A stretch of DNA of 64,000 bases from an uncultured Clostridium sp. (lineage in GTDB: Bacteria; Bacillota; Clostridia; TANB77; CAG-508), in NCBI GenBank assembly GCA_947648905.1, contig CANSPP010000001.1:122230-186229 (forward strand), given 5' to 3'. Each line of letters opens with the position of its first letter. Position 1 is the first letter of the stretch. Positions 49,758 to 59,162 of this stretch are shown here, piece after piece. The notes beneath the pieces were generated by a model. The model saw only the letters and a program-made list of their open reading frames with translations, was not told the origin of the DNA and ran no database searches. The position numbers and the translations under genes were made by a program.

Positions 49758-50342
49758 ATGTTAAATATAGTTTGGCCAATTTTTATAATAATATCATTTT
49801 CTTTTGCAATTTTTTCTGGAAATTTAGAACAATTGAATTCATCAATATTTGAAAGTACATCTGATGCAATAAATTTAGCAATAAGTTTACTAGGAACAAT
49901 TTGTCTTTGGAATGGAATTATGCAAATAGCAAGTGAAACAAGTGTAATAGAAAAATTAACTAAAATTTTAAATCCTGCCATTAACTTTTTATTTCCAAAA
50001 TTAAAAAATAATAAAAAAATAAAAAAAGAAATATCAATGAATGTAATTGCAAACATATTAGGGCTAGGTAATGCTGCAACACCTCTGGGGCTAAAAGCAA
50101 TGCAATCTATGCAAGATGAAAATGAAGAAAAAGATACTTTAACTGATTCTATGATGATGTTTATAGTATTAAACACAGCATCAATTCAATTAATACCAAC
50201 AACTGTAATTGCAATTAGAAATTCGTTAGGGTCAAGTAACCCAACAGGAATTGTATTTCCAGTATGGATTGCAACAATTGCAGCAGCAATAGCAGGAGTT
50301 GCTATGACAAAAATAATAATAATAAATACAAGAAAGAAGTGA
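49758..50342 (+). CDS. spmA: Spore maturation protein SpmA
   Basis: 194 aa with about five hydrophobic segments (nucleoside-recognition/Gate domain). NVIANILGLGNAATPLGLKA and FIVLNTASIQLIPTTVIAIR are the SpmA signature. With SpmB it is needed for spore core dehydration. It precedes spmB by 5 bases. Confidence 0.92.
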   Translation: MLNIVWPIFIIISFSFAIFSGNLEQLNSSIFESTSDAINLAISLLGTICLWNGIMQIASETSVIEKLTKILNPAINFLFPKLKNNKKIKKEISMNVIANILGLGNAATPLGLKAMQSMQDENEEKDTLTDSMMMFIVLNTASIQLIPTTVIAIRNSLGSSNPTGIVFPVWIATIAAAIAGVAMTKIIIINTRKK

Positions 50343-50347
50343 ATAAA

Positions 50348-50872
50348 ATGAAAACTATAAGTTTTGTTTCTAACTTAGCTATGCCAATGATTATTTTATT
50401 GATAGTAGCATATGGATTAAAAGAAAAAAATAAAGTTTTTGATACTTTCTTAATTGGAGCAAAAGAGGGGATAAAAACAACAATACAAATATTTCCAACA
50501 TTAATTGGATTGTTTGTGGCAATTGGAGCATTACGTGCATCTGGAATATTAGACTGTATTACACATCTTGCAAGTCCAATATTAAATTTAATAAATTTTC
50601 CAAACGAATTAATGCCACTTGCATTATTAAGACCAGTATCAGGTAGTGGTTCTGTCGCAATAGCTACGGATATAATGAAGAACTTTGGAGTAGATACTGC
50701 CCTTGGTATGATGGCATCAACAATTATGGGCTCAACAGAAACTACATTATATACAATTGCAATATACACAAGTTGTATAAAAGTAAAAAAGACAAGAGGA
50801 ATTTTAATTGCGGCCCTAACAGCAGATATTGTTGGAATGATTGTAAGTGTACTAGTTTGTAGATATTTTTAG
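50348..50872 (+). CDS. spmB: Spore maturation protein SpmB
   Basis: 174 aa from ATG 50348, chosen because it directly follows spmA and starts MKTISFVSNLAMPMIILLIVAYG. The Gate-domain motif LARPVSGSGS appears here as ALLRPVSGSGSVAIATDIM. GSTETTLYTIAIYTSCIKVKK follows. Partner of SpmA. Confidence 0.92.
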   Translation: MKTISFVSNLAMPMIILLIVAYGLKEKNKVFDTFLIGAKEGIKTTIQIFPTLIGLFVAIGALRASGILDCITHLASPILNLINFPNELMPLALLRPVSGSGSVAIATDIMKNFGVDTALGMMASTIMGSTETTLYTIAIYTSCIKVKKTRGILIAALTADIVGMIVSVLVCRYF

Positions 50873-50893
50873 GAAAAAAATTCTTTATTAGCA

Positions 50894-50917
50894 TTTGTCG
50901 AAATATGTCGAATTTTG
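50894..50917 (+). promoter_or_regulatory. Paired Spo0A-box-like sites
   Basis: TTTGTCGAAAT and ATGTCGAATTTTG are two tandem 0A-box matches 13 nt upstream of the -35 at 50931. The layout repeats that at 4642-4669. Confidence 0.5.
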
Positions 50918-50930
50918 CGATGAGTTTTTC

Positions 50931-50959
50931 TTGACAGATGTAAGAATGCAAAGTATAAT
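50931..50959 (+). promoter_or_regulatory. Orphan sigma-A promoter
   Basis: TTGACA (50931-50936), 17 nt and TATAAT (50954-50959) are both perfect, and no protein-coding gene follows on this strand. Confidence 0.75.
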
Positions 50960-50965
50960 AAGACA

Positions 50966-51112
50966 AATTATTTCAAAAAAAGACTTGTTAAGAATGACAA
51001 AATAATTTTATTTATTTCAATATTTTAGTTTTTAATTTTGTAGAGAAATATTTATTTTTTATATCTCTGAAAGTAGATTAGCCCCTATTTTTAAAGTTTT
51101 CAATTTCTCTAC
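50966..51112 (+). ncRNA. Candidate small RNA under a Spo0A-type promoter
   Basis: The promoter at 50931 would start a transcript near 50966. It contains TTGTAGAGAAAT (about 51039-51050) and ATTTCTCTACAA (about 51102-51113), a long-range stem closing a ~50 nt loop with TAGCCCCTA. No open frame with a ribosome binding site is seen. It would run antisense into the 3' end of rlmH if not terminated. The ends are approximate. No RNA family is recognised. Confidence 0.4.
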
Positions 51113-51127
51113 AATACCAAATATAAA

Positions 51128-51607
51128 TTATCTATGATAGGTTTCACCATTAGAAATTTTAAAAGCTCTAAAAATCTGTTCCAATAAGAAAACTCTAATT
51201 AACTGATGTGGAAAAGTCATTTTTGAAAAACAAATTTTTAAATTGCAATTATGTAATAAATTTTCGGTTAAGCCTAAAGAACCACCAATGATAAAAGTCA
51301 AGTTACTATTTTCCATAGATAAATTATCAATTTTATTAGAAAATTCTTCAGAAGAAAACTGAACTCCCTTTAAATCTAAAGCAATAACGTAAGAATCTTT
51401 TTTTATATGATTTATAATTTTAGTACATTCCTTTTCCTTAATTTCCTTTTCTAAACTAGGATTTAATTTATCTGGAATTTTTTCGTCAGGCAATTCAGTA
51501 ATTGTTAATTTGCAATATCTAGAAAGCCTTTTTGAATATTCTTCTATTGCATCTTTTAAATACTTTTCTTTAATTTTTCCTACACATATAATATTAATAT
51601 TTAACAT
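51128..51607 (-). CDS. rlmH: 23S rRNA (pseudouridine1915-N3)-methyltransferase RlmH
   Basis: 159 aa, full length. The SPOUT fold signature YVIALDLKGVQFSSEEFS, FIIGGSLGL and the C-terminal LLEQIFRAFKISNGETYHR are clear. Its start has AAGGAG upstream. It follows the WalJ-like gene. Confidence 0.96.
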   Translation of the reverse strand: MLNINIICVGKIKEKYLKDAIEEYSKRLSRYCKLTITELPDEKIPDKLNPSLEKEIKEKECTKIINHIKKDSYVIALDLKGVQFSSEEFSNKIDNLSMENSNLTFIIGGSLGLTENLLHNCNLKICFSKMTFPHQLIRVFLLEQIFRAFKISNGETYHR

Positions 51608-51627
51608 TTTTACTCCTTAATAATCAA

Positions 51628-51660
51628 AGGGACAAAAGAGAAACGTCCCCAAATGTCCCT
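51628..51660. repeat. Dispersed GGGACG-type palindromic element
   Basis: AGGGACA and TGTCCCT arms flank AGAGAAACGTCCCCAAA. It lies between rlmH and the WalJ-like gene in the same orientation as those genes, so it may separate their expression. Confidence 0.6.
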
Positions 51661-52447
51661 AAAGTTTAATTATTTTGCTATGTACATCTCTTGATGCAAC
51701 ACTAAGAGATAAGCTATTTTCATCATAATTATTAGAAATCAATTCATCTAAAACGGTTTGATAAGCTAATTCTGGGAAATTACTTTCTTTACTTAAATGC
51801 CCTAGCATAGCTGTTTTTAAACCCGATTTTAAAAGATGAGATATAGTTTTCCCAGCCATTTCGTTTGGAAGATGACCCAAATTTCCAGCAATTCTAGATT
51901 TTAATTGAAATGGGTAACGAGAACATCTAAGAACTTCTGGGTCATAATTTGATTCTAACATTATAAATAGACTTTCTTCTAAATTTTTTAATATGTTATT
52001 TGTCATATGTCCAATATCTGTTGCAATACTTAATTTTTTATTATCATTACAAATATTAAATCCGCAAGGATTTGCGGCATCATGTGGAATTGAAAAAGGA
52101 TTAATTATTAAATCTCCAATTTCAAATTTTTCACTTACTTTAAAAAGATTTACATTCTTTTCTGAAATCTTATCTTTTTGTTTTGGCATAGCGTCTAAAG
52201 TCTCTTGATTAACAAAAACAGGTATATCAAATTTTTTTGAAAGTGTTCCAAGTGATTGTACATGGTCAATATGTTCATGAGTAACTAATATTCCATCTAA
52301 TTCACTAGGATTAATGTTGATATCAGTTAATGCAGATTCAATTTTCTTACAACTGACACCTGCATCAACTAATAATTTTGTGTTATCTGTTTCTACAAAA
52401 AGACTATTTCCACTGCTACCACTGTATAAACTACAAAAGTTTAGCAT
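51659..52447 (-). CDS. MBL-fold metallohydrolase, WalJ/YycJ family
   Basis: 262 aa. The metal motif THEHIDHVQ and downstream metal/catalytic histidines (FSIPHDAANPCGF, AMLGHLSKESNFP) are present. YycJ/WalJ proteins lie near rlmH (YydA) in Firmicutes and act in DNA replication or cell-wall coordination, with 5' exonuclease activity proposed. The opening NFCSLYSGSSGNSLFVETD is typical. Confidence 0.92.
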   Translation of the reverse strand: MLNFCSLYSGSSGNSLFVETDNTKLLVDAGVSCKKIESALTDININPSELDGILVTHEHIDHVQSLGTLSKKFDIPVFVNQETLDAMPKQKDKISEKNVNLFKVSEKFEIGDLIINPFSIPHDAANPCGFNICNDNKKLSIATDIGHMTNNILKNLEESLFIMLESNYDPEVLRCSRYPFQLKSRIAGNLGHLPNEMAGKTISHLLKSGLKTAMLGHLSKESNFPELAYQTVLDELISNNYDENSLSLSVASRDVHSKIIKL

Positions 52448-52464
52448 AATATTACTTCTTCTTT

Positions 52465-53724
52465 CTATTCTGTTACTCTTTCGATTTTTGCTCCAAGGTT
52501 TCTGAATTTTTCTTCTATGTTTTCATATCCTCTATCGATATGTTCAAGATTATATATTTCAGTTGAGCCACTAGCAGCTGTTCCAGCAATCACTAATGCT
52601 GCACCTGCTCTTAAGTCTGTTGAATAAACTGGTGCTCCAGATAATTTTTTAACGCCTTCGAAAAATGCTGTTTTTCCTTGAGCTGTTATTTTAGCACCCA
52701 TTTTGTTTAATTCGTCTGTATATTGGAATCTAGATTCCCAAATGCTTTCATTTATAATGCTAGTTCCATCTGCTAGAGATAAAACTACTCCCATTTGTGG
52801 TTGTAGGTCAGTTGGAAAACCAGGGTAAGGTAATGTTTTTATATTTGCTTTTTGAGGTCTTTGTTTACACCAAACTCTAATACTATCTCCGTAGTCTTCT
52901 ACGTTTCCACCAACTTCAATTATTTTTGCAGTAATTGATTCTAAGTGTTTTGTAATACAATTTTTTAAAGTTATATCTCCTTTTGTTGCGACCGCTGCCA
53001 ACATAAATGTACCTGCTTCAATTTGGTCAGGGACAACAGAATATGTAGCGTTTCCATTTAATTTTTCAACACCGTTGATTTTAATCATATCTGTTCCAGC
53101 ACCTCTTATATCAGCACCCATAGTGTTTAAAAAGTTTGCTACATCAACTATATGTGGCTCTTTTGCAGCATTGTCTATTGTAGTAGTTCCTTTTGCTAAA
53201 ACTGCTGATAGCATAACATTAATTGTAGCTCCAACAGAAACTATATCCATATATATTGAATTTCCTGTTAAATTTTTAGCCTTTGCAGATATTGTACCCT
53301 TTTCTACAATTACGTTTGCTCCTAATCTTTCAAATCCTTTTATATGTTGGTCAATAGGTCTTGCACCTAATTTACATCCACCAGGCATACCAACTTCTAT
53401 TTCACCTTTTCTGCCTAGCATAGCACCAATTAGATAGTAAGAAGCTCTAAATTTGCTAGTTAAATCTAATGGAGCTTTTGTTGTATTTATATTAGTTGTA
53501 TCTATTGTAATACTATTTTTATTATTCCAAGTTATTTTTGCCCCTAATTTTTCTAATATTTCACAAGATATCTTAATATCACTTATATTAGGTAAGTTAT
53601 CAATGGTACAAACACCATCTATTAATAAGGTTGCAGGTAAAATTGCTACTGCTGCATTTTTTGCTCCACTTATTGTTACTTCTCCTTTTAAAGGGGTAGG
53701 TCCTGTTACTACTAGTTTTTCCAA
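52465..53724 (-). CDS. murA: UDP-N-acetylglucosamine 1-carboxyvinyltransferase MurA
   Basis: 419 aa. The first committed step of peptidoglycan synthesis. GAKNAAVAILPATLL near the N-terminus, the catalytic cysteine region PGGCKLGARPIDQH (near 115) and the C-terminal RAGAALVIAGTAASG are typical. It is the first gene of the murA-walJ-rlmH group on the minus strand. Confidence 0.96.
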   Translation of the reverse strand: MEKLVVTGPTPLKGEVTISGAKNAAVAILPATLLIDGVCTIDNLPNISDIKISCEILEKLGAKITWNNKNSITIDTTNINTTKAPLDLTSKFRASYYLIGAMLGRKGEIEVGMPGGCKLGARPIDQHIKGFERLGANVIVEKGTISAKAKNLTGNSIYMDIVSVGATINVMLSAVLAKGTTTIDNAAKEPHIVDVANFLNTMGADIRGAGTDMIKINGVEKLNGNATYSVVPDQIEAGTFMLAAVATKGDITLKNCITKHLESITAKIIEVGGNVEDYGDSIRVWCKQRPQKANIKTLPYPGFPTDLQPQMGVVLSLADGTSIINESIWESRFQYTDELNKMGAKITAQGKTAFFEGVKKLSGAPVYSTDLRAGAALVIAGTAASGSTEIYNLEHIDRGYENIEEKFRNLGAKIERVTE

Positions 53725-53787
53725 TTATATTACCTCCAGTATTATATTATCTTTTTTCAATATAACATAAAGTTAAAATGTTTGCAA

Positions 53788-54453
53788 CTATTTTTTTGCA
53801 GTAATTATGCCATTGCCTGTAAAAAATTCTAATAATTTAAATTTAAATTGAATTTTAGGGTCTGAATTTTCAGAAACCAAAGCAAATTCTTCCTCTGATA
53901 AGCTATCTTCAAGCATTTCCTTAGATTCTTCTGGAACTACACCTGAACTAATATCAACAAAGCATAAAGGAGGAAACATTACACACCACCAGTTTTGACC
54001 TTTTGCTTCTCCAATCTCTACTCTTAAAGCATCATAAAAACCAGCTGGTAAAGAAATATCACCATATTGCTTAGTTGGAAATTCAAAATTACCAATGTTA
54101 ATATTTACATCATAAGAATAACCTTCACTTTTAATTGTTTCTAAAGCAATTTGTTTGAAATTATCTTGATATTCGTGAACTTTTGCAATTGCTTCTTGTT
54201 TAGTTGTGCAATTTACACAAAGTTCATTCATATATTTAAGTAGATTATCACGTACTTTATATTTTAAAGCTTGGTCTTCTTCACTGTTACTGTTTGCTAA
54301 AACGTGTAATCTAAAAACACTATTTGCAATATCTGTGGATACATTTTCGGCATAAGAAAAAGCACAAATACTTGTATATATAAAGATTAAGAAACTTAAA
54401 ATCAGAAACATTTTTACTTTGGAATTTTTAAATAAATTTAATATTTTTTTCAT
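53788..54453 (-). CDS. spoIIR: Stage II sporulation protein R
   Basis: 221 aa. A signal-type N-terminus (about 10-35) is followed by VFRLHVLANSNSEEDQALKYKVRDN and GEAKGQNWWCVMFPPLCFVD, the family signature. SpoIIR is secreted by the forespore and triggers SpoIIGA to activate sigma E. AGGAGGT-type site upstream (GGAGGTAACTT). Confidence 0.95.
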   Translation of the reverse strand: MKKILNLFKNSKVKMFLILSFLIFIYTSICAFSYAENVSTDIANSVFRLHVLANSNSEEDQALKYKVRDNLLKYMNELCVNCTTKQEAIAKVHEYQDNFKQIALETIKSEGYSYDVNINIGNFEFPTKQYGDISLPAGFYDALRVEIGEAKGQNWWCVMFPPLCFVDISSGVVPEESKEMLEDSLSEEEFALVSENSDPKIQFKFKLLEFFTGNGIITAKK

Positions 54454-54566
54454 AAGTTACCTCCAAAAAACTTTTTTTCTAAAATATTCTTTAACTTAAT
54501 TATTACCAATTTAGAAAATATTTATACAATTCGCGAAAAATGTCGATAAGTTTTTTTGAAATATAA

Positions 54567-54601
54567 TTGACATATTTGAAATAAAATGGTAAAATTTACC
54601 A
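54567..54601 (+). promoter_or_regulatory. Promoter with overlapping operator-like palindrome
   Basis: TTGACA (54567-54572), 17 nt and TAAAAT (54590-54595). The palindrome TGGTAAAATTTACCA (54587-54601) covers the -10 element, so a repressor bound there would block transcription of the next gene. Confidence 0.55.
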
Positions 54602-54669
54602 GTAAGCCAAAAGAGCGGAATTCTAGATTTCCGTATGACTTATATATTAAAAGAGGAGAGAAGTTTCAA

Positions 54670-55149
54670 ATGAATAAAAAACAAGAGACAAAAGAAAAGG
54701 TATGTGCATTTTATGCAAGCGATTATCATTTTGAAATGATAAGTTTACCATATATAAATAAACAACTAGAAAAAGATAATCAAGTAATAATTTTAACAGA
54801 GAATAATTTAGAAGAAACAATTAATACAGTAATATCAAAAATAAATTTAAAAGAAGAGAAAAAAGTAAAAATATTAAATATAAACTGGAAAAATGACGAT
54901 TTAAATAAAATAAAGAAAATAAAAGAATTAGTAGAAAACGAAAAAGAAACAATAATATTTATAAAAGGAAAAGAAAATTATATAAAAAACATAAATAATA
55001 ACATAGAAAGATATATAGAAAAAAGCAAAAAGATAAAATTAGTGGATTGTTACGATTTAGAAGAAATTTCTGATAGATTCGATGACATTATGAATGGATA
55101 TAATACGGTATTAAGCACAGCAGGAGAAAAGGAAGTAGAAAAAATATAA
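54670..55149 (+). CDS. Hypothetical protein
   Basis: 159 aa from ATG 54670, chosen because AGAGGAGAGAAG lies upstream; an upstream in-frame ATG at 54586 would start inside the promoter -10 region. Alternating helices and strands suggest a small alpha/beta fold (VCAFYASDYHFEMISLPYI, NQVIILTE, ETIIFIKGKENYIKN). No family recognised. Just upstream of the UDP-sugar pyrophosphorylase gene. Confidence 0.65.
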   Translation: MNKKQETKEKVCAFYASDYHFEMISLPYINKQLEKDNQVIILTENNLEETINTVISKINLKEEKKVKILNINWKNDDLNKIKKIKELVENEKETIIFIKGKENYIKNINNNIERYIEKSKKIKLVDCYDLEEISDRFDDIMNGYNTVLSTAGEKEVEKI

Positions 55150-55238
55150 TTAAAAGGTTGATATTTTTGAATAAATAGTATATAAATAAGTTAAAACTAA
55201 AAGTAGCATTTTAAATATGAAAAGGAGAACTTATAAAA

Positions 55239-56483
55239 ATGGAATTAGAAGAAATAAAAGCTATTTTGAAGAAATATGGACAAGAACACCTTTTAAATCA
55301 CTATGAGGAATTAGACGAAATGTCTAAAAGAAAATTATTAGAAGAAATAAAAAATATAGACTTTGAATTAATGAACAGTCTATATAGAAAAGCAGAAAAA
55401 GAGGAAGAGAAAAGCAAAGACGAAATAACGCCAATTGAATATTTAGATAAATATAAATTGAATGAAAAATACAAATATTATGAAGCTATTGGAAAGAAAA
55501 AAATAAAAGAAGGAAAACTAGCTGTAGTGACAATGGCAGGAGGGCAAGGAACAAGATTAGGACATGATGGACCAAAAGGAACATACGATATTGGGTTGGC
55601 CTCACATAAATCACTATTTGAATTATTATGTGATGGAATTAAAGAAGAAGCAAAAAAATATGATGTAACAATCCCATGGTTTGTAATGACAAGTAGACAA
55701 AATAATAAAGAAACAGTAGAGTTTTTTAGAAAAAATAAATTTTTTGGATATCAAAAAGACAAAAATATATTTTTCTTCAATCAGGGAGAACTTCCAATGA
55801 TGGACACAGAAGGAAAAATATTAATCGGAGAAGATGGTCTAATAAAGCTTGCAGCAGATGGACATGGCGGAACTTATGAAGCCCTAGTAAAAAATGGAAT
55901 GACAAATAAAATGAAAGAAATGGGAATAGAGTGGGTATTCATAGCAGGCGTAGATAACTGTTTAATAAAAATGGTAGATCCTGTGCTTATGGGAATAGCA
56001 GAGGACAAAAAGGTAACAGTAGCTTGTAAATCAATAGTAAAAGCAAATCCACAAGAAAAAGTTGGAGTATTTTGCAAAAAGAACGGAAAACCAAATGTAA
56101 TAGAATATACAGAAATAACAGATGAAATGGCAAACGCAACAGATGAAAACGGTGAATTATTATATGGGGAATCTCACATTTTAAGTAACTTATTTAACAT
56201 ATCAGCAATAGAAAGAATGGGAGCAAATCCACTTCCATATCATATAGCATATAAAAAAGCATCATATATGGATAAAGACGGAAATATAATTGTGCCAGAT
56301 ACACCAAACGCATATAAATTTGAAGCATTTTTATTTGATGCATTTGGAGAAGTTGATGAAATGGCTGTACTAAGAGTAAGAAGAGAAGAAGAATTTGCAC
56401 CTGTAAAAAATATGGATTCAGCAGGAGTCGATTGCCCTAGAACAGCAAGAAAACTATACGAAGCATTTTATCATTTAGACTAA
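55239..56483 (+). CDS. UDP-sugar pyrophosphorylase (UDPGP family)
   Basis: 414 aa. The nucleotide-binding motif MAGGQGTRLG (near residue 90) and the downstream GPKGTYDIG belong to the UDPGP family otherwise typical of eukaryotes and found in some Firmicutes, not to GalU. It makes UDP-glucose or UDP-N-acetylhexosamine from the sugar phosphate and UTP. The substrate is not settled by sequence. The next gene is a phosphoglucomutase, which could supply glucose-1-phosphate. AAAGGAGAA precedes the ATG. Confidence 0.88.
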   Translation: MELEEIKAILKKYGQEHLLNHYEELDEMSKRKLLEEIKNIDFELMNSLYRKAEKEEEKSKDEITPIEYLDKYKLNEKYKYYEAIGKKKIKEGKLAVVTMAGGQGTRLGHDGPKGTYDIGLASHKSLFELLCDGIKEEAKKYDVTIPWFVMTSRQNNKETVEFFRKNKFFGYQKDKNIFFFNQGELPMMDTEGKILIGEDGLIKLAADGHGGTYEALVKNGMTNKMKEMGIEWVFIAGVDNCLIKMVDPVLMGIAEDKKVTVACKSIVKANPQEKVGVFCKKNGKPNVIEYTEITDEMANATDENGELLYGESHILSNLFNISAIERMGANPLPYHIAYKKASYMDKDGNIIVPDTPNAYKFEAFLFDAFGEVDEMAVLRVRREEEFAPVKNMDSAGVDCPRTARKLYEAFYHLD

Positions 56484-56565
56484 AACTAATTTAAATTTAA
56501 AAGAATATAGCATCTATGAAAGAAATAATATTTAAAGAAATAGAAAAAAGAAAAGAGGAAAATAT

Positions 56566-58290
56566 ATGGATTATTTAAAAGAATACAAAAAATGGTGCGA
56601 AAGTTCAGAATTTGATGAAGAGACAAGAAAAGAACTATTAGAAATAAAAGATAATGAAAAAGAAATAGAAGACAGATTTTATAAAGAATTAGAATTTGGA
56701 ACAGCGGGATTACGTGGAGTAATTGGAGCAGGGACAAACAGAATGAATAAATACACAGTAGGAAAAGCGACACAAGGACTAGCAAACTATATATTAGAGC
56801 AAGGAACACAAGATGAAGGTGTAGCAATTAGCTATGACTCTAGAAAGATGTCAAAAGAATTTAGTATGCAAACAGCATTAATACTAAATGCAAATGGAAT
56901 AAAAACATATTTATTTGAGAACCTAAGACCAGTACCAGAATTATCATTTGCAGTAAGAGAATTAGGATGCACAGCAGGTGTTATGATAACAGCAAGTCAT
57001 AATCCACCAAAATATAACGGATACAAAGCATACTGGAATGATGGTGCACAAATAATAGCACCAAGAGACCAAGAAATAATTGAAAAAGTAAAAGCAATAA
57101 CAAATTATAACGAAATAAAAACAATAACAAGAGAAGAAGCCGAACAAAAAGGATTATTCCATATTGTAAGAACAGATATGGATGACAAATATTTAGAAGT
57201 ATTAAAAAGCAAAGTATTAAATCCTGAAATAGTAAAAAAACAAGGTAAAGACTTAAAAGTTGTATATACACCATTACACGGAACAGGAAACACGATAGCA
57301 GAAAGACTATTAAAGGAAATTGGATTAGCAAATGTATATGTAGTACCAGAGCAAAAAGAACCAGACGGAAACTTTCCAACAGTTGATTATCCAAATCCTG
57401 AAGACCCAAAAGCATTTAAATTAGCATTAGAATTAGCTAAAAAAGTAGATGCAGATGTGGTTCTAGCAACAGACCCAGATGCTGACCGTTTAGGAATATT
57501 CGCAAAAGACACAAAAACAGGCGAATATATGGAATATACAGGCAATATGTCAGCACTATTAATAGCAGAATATAGAATATCACAAATGCAAGAAAAAGGA
57601 ATATTACCAGAAGACGGAATGTTCATAACAACAGTAGTATCATCAGAATTAGCAAAAGCAATAAGTAAATACTACAACTTAGAATGCAAAGAAACTCTAA
57701 CAGGTTTCAAAAATATAGGAGCAGTTATAAGAAAAGCAGAAGAAACAAAAAGTAACACATATGTGTTTGGATATGAAGAAAGTTATGGTTGCTTAATAGG
57801 AGACTATGCAAGAGACAAAGACGGAATTGCAGCAGTAATGGCACTTTGCGAAGCGGCATGTTACTACAAAGAACAAGGAAAAACACTATGGGATGCAATG
57901 CAAGACATATACAAAAAATATGGATACTATAAAGAAGCGCAAGTATCAATAGTATTAGAAGGTGCAGACGGAGCAAAGAAAATTCAAGAAATGATGACAA
58001 ATATGAGAAGTAACTTAGTTGAAAAAATAGGAGACTACAAAGTATTAACATTTAAAGATATAAAAGAAGATATAGTTAAAAATATGGAAACAGGAGAAAT
58101 TACAAAAACAGGACTTCCAACATCAAACGTATTATATTATGCATTAGAAGATGACGCTTGGTGCTGTGTAAGACCATCAGGAACAGAACCAAAAATTAAA
58201 CTATATATGGGAGTAAAAGGAACATCTAATGAAGATGCAACACAAAAATTAGAAGAATTAAAACAAGCAATGGTAGCAATTGTAAAATAA
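56566..58290 (+). CDS. Phosphoglucomutase/phosphomannomutase family protein
   Basis: 574 aa, the long PgcA/Pgm2-type form. The phosphoserine loop TASHNPP (near 145), the metal loop DPDADRLG (near 305), the sugar-binding GYEESYG (near 405) and the phosphate-binding RPSGTEPK (near 530) are all intact. It probably interconverts glucose-6-phosphate and glucose-1-phosphate. AGAGGAA precedes the ATG. Confidence 0.92.
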   Translation: MDYLKEYKKWCESSEFDEETRKELLEIKDNEKEIEDRFYKELEFGTAGLRGVIGAGTNRMNKYTVGKATQGLANYILEQGTQDEGVAISYDSRKMSKEFSMQTALILNANGIKTYLFENLRPVPELSFAVRELGCTAGVMITASHNPPKYNGYKAYWNDGAQIIAPRDQEIIEKVKAITNYNEIKTITREEAEQKGLFHIVRTDMDDKYLEVLKSKVLNPEIVKKQGKDLKVVYTPLHGTGNTIAERLLKEIGLANVYVVPEQKEPDGNFPTVDYPNPEDPKAFKLALELAKKVDADVVLATDPDADRLGIFAKDTKTGEYMEYTGNMSALLIAEYRISQMQEKGILPEDGMFITTVVSSELAKAISKYYNLECKETLTGFKNIGAVIRKAEETKSNTYVFGYEESYGCLIGDYARDKDGIAAVMALCEAACYYKEQGKTLWDAMQDIYKKYGYYKEAQVSIVLEGADGAKKIQEMMTNMRSNLVEKIGDYKVLTFKDIKEDIVKNMETGEITKTGLPTSNVLYYALEDDAWCCVRPSGTEPKIKLYMGVKGTSNEDATQKLEELKQAMVAIVK

Positions 58291-58330
58291 AAAAATCTGC
58301 CAAAAGGGACGGACCTTTTTGGCAGATTTT
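58291..58330. terminator. Bidirectional terminator of GGGACG-palindrome type
   Basis: AAAAATCTGCCAAAA and TTTTTGGCAGATTTTT pair around GGGACGGACC. It has T-runs on both strands and lies between convergent genes. Its core is of the same family as the elements at 5283, 16528, 42266 and 51628, which suggests those also act as terminators. Confidence 0.8.
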
Positions 58331-59038
58331 TTATTTTTTCCAACCAGGGATATTACGTTGGATAGCTCCAAATAAGTTGGCACGAATCATTGGAATATCT
58401 TTTTGCCACAAAAATATTTGTTGTTTCATACTTTCTCTTTTAGAAGTACCATCCATAGGACAAGCCTTAGGCATAACAGTAATGTTATGTCTTTTAATAA
58501 ATCCTCTAGTATCCTTTTCTGTAGTATAGATAAATGGACGAATTAAAGTTATTTTACTTCTGTCCATATAGCTAACAGGTGCAAAAGTATTTATACTACC
58601 AGTATACAAAAGATTTAGTAAAAAGGTTTCTAGTACATCATCTTGATTATGTCCTAAAGCAATTTTATTGCAACCTTCTCTAATTGCTATGGAATTAATA
58701 ATTCCTCTACGCAAATTTGCACACAATGAACAAGGATTTTTTTCTTTTCTTATGTCAAAAACTATTTCTTGAGTGTGACTTTCCTCTATAAACAAAGGAA
58801 CATCTACTTCGTCACAAATTTTTTGTAAAAGTTTTGTATCAAAGAATTCAAATCCTGGGTCTATACTTATCGCAATAATTTCAAATTTTTTAGGGTAAAA
58901 TCTCTGTAAAGCTTTAAATGCGTGTAGCATTGTAATTGAGTCTTTTCCACCAGATAAACAAACTGCAATTTTGTCTCCTTCTTCTATCATTTTATATTCT
59001 TCTATAGCCTTTCTCATATGGCTTAATATTTTTTGCAT
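58331..59038 (-). CDS. TtcA-like tRNA 2-thiocytidine synthetase
   Basis: 235 aa from ATG 59038, where the product starts MQKILSHMRKAIEEYKMIEEG. PP-loop SGGKDSITML (near residue 31) and CSLCANLRRG provide the ATP-binding and cluster cysteines of the TtcA/TtuA family. NQDDVLETFLLNLLY follows. It thiolates a cytidine or uridine in tRNA; the exact base is not settled by sequence. Confidence 0.88.
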   Translation of the reverse strand: MQKILSHMRKAIEEYKMIEEGDKIAVCLSGGKDSITMLHAFKALQRFYPKKFEIIAISIDPGFEFFDTKLLQKICDEVDVPLFIEESHTQEIVFDIRKEKNPCSLCANLRRGIINSIAIREGCNKIALGHNQDDVLETFLLNLLYTGSINTFAPVSYMDRSKITLIRPFIYTTEKDTRGFIKRHNITVMPKACPMDGTSKRESMKQQIFLWQKDIPMIRANLFGAIQRNIPGWKK

Positions 59039-59162
59039 TTTTAATTTGTTCCTTTCTTTGTTTGAGTTTGAACTTCTATATTTTATTATAACAGATGTGT
59101 CAAGTGTAGAGGATAAAAAAAGACTAATAACAATAAATTTGTTACTAGTCATAAATTATCTA

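Noticed and set aside
54586..54669. An in-frame CGG (54616) in an upstream extension of the hypothetical gene at 54670
   Set aside because: The extension begins inside the promoter -10 and operator, and a good ribosome binding site precedes ATG 54670. The CGG is therefore in untranslated DNA and is not an exception to the CGG pattern.
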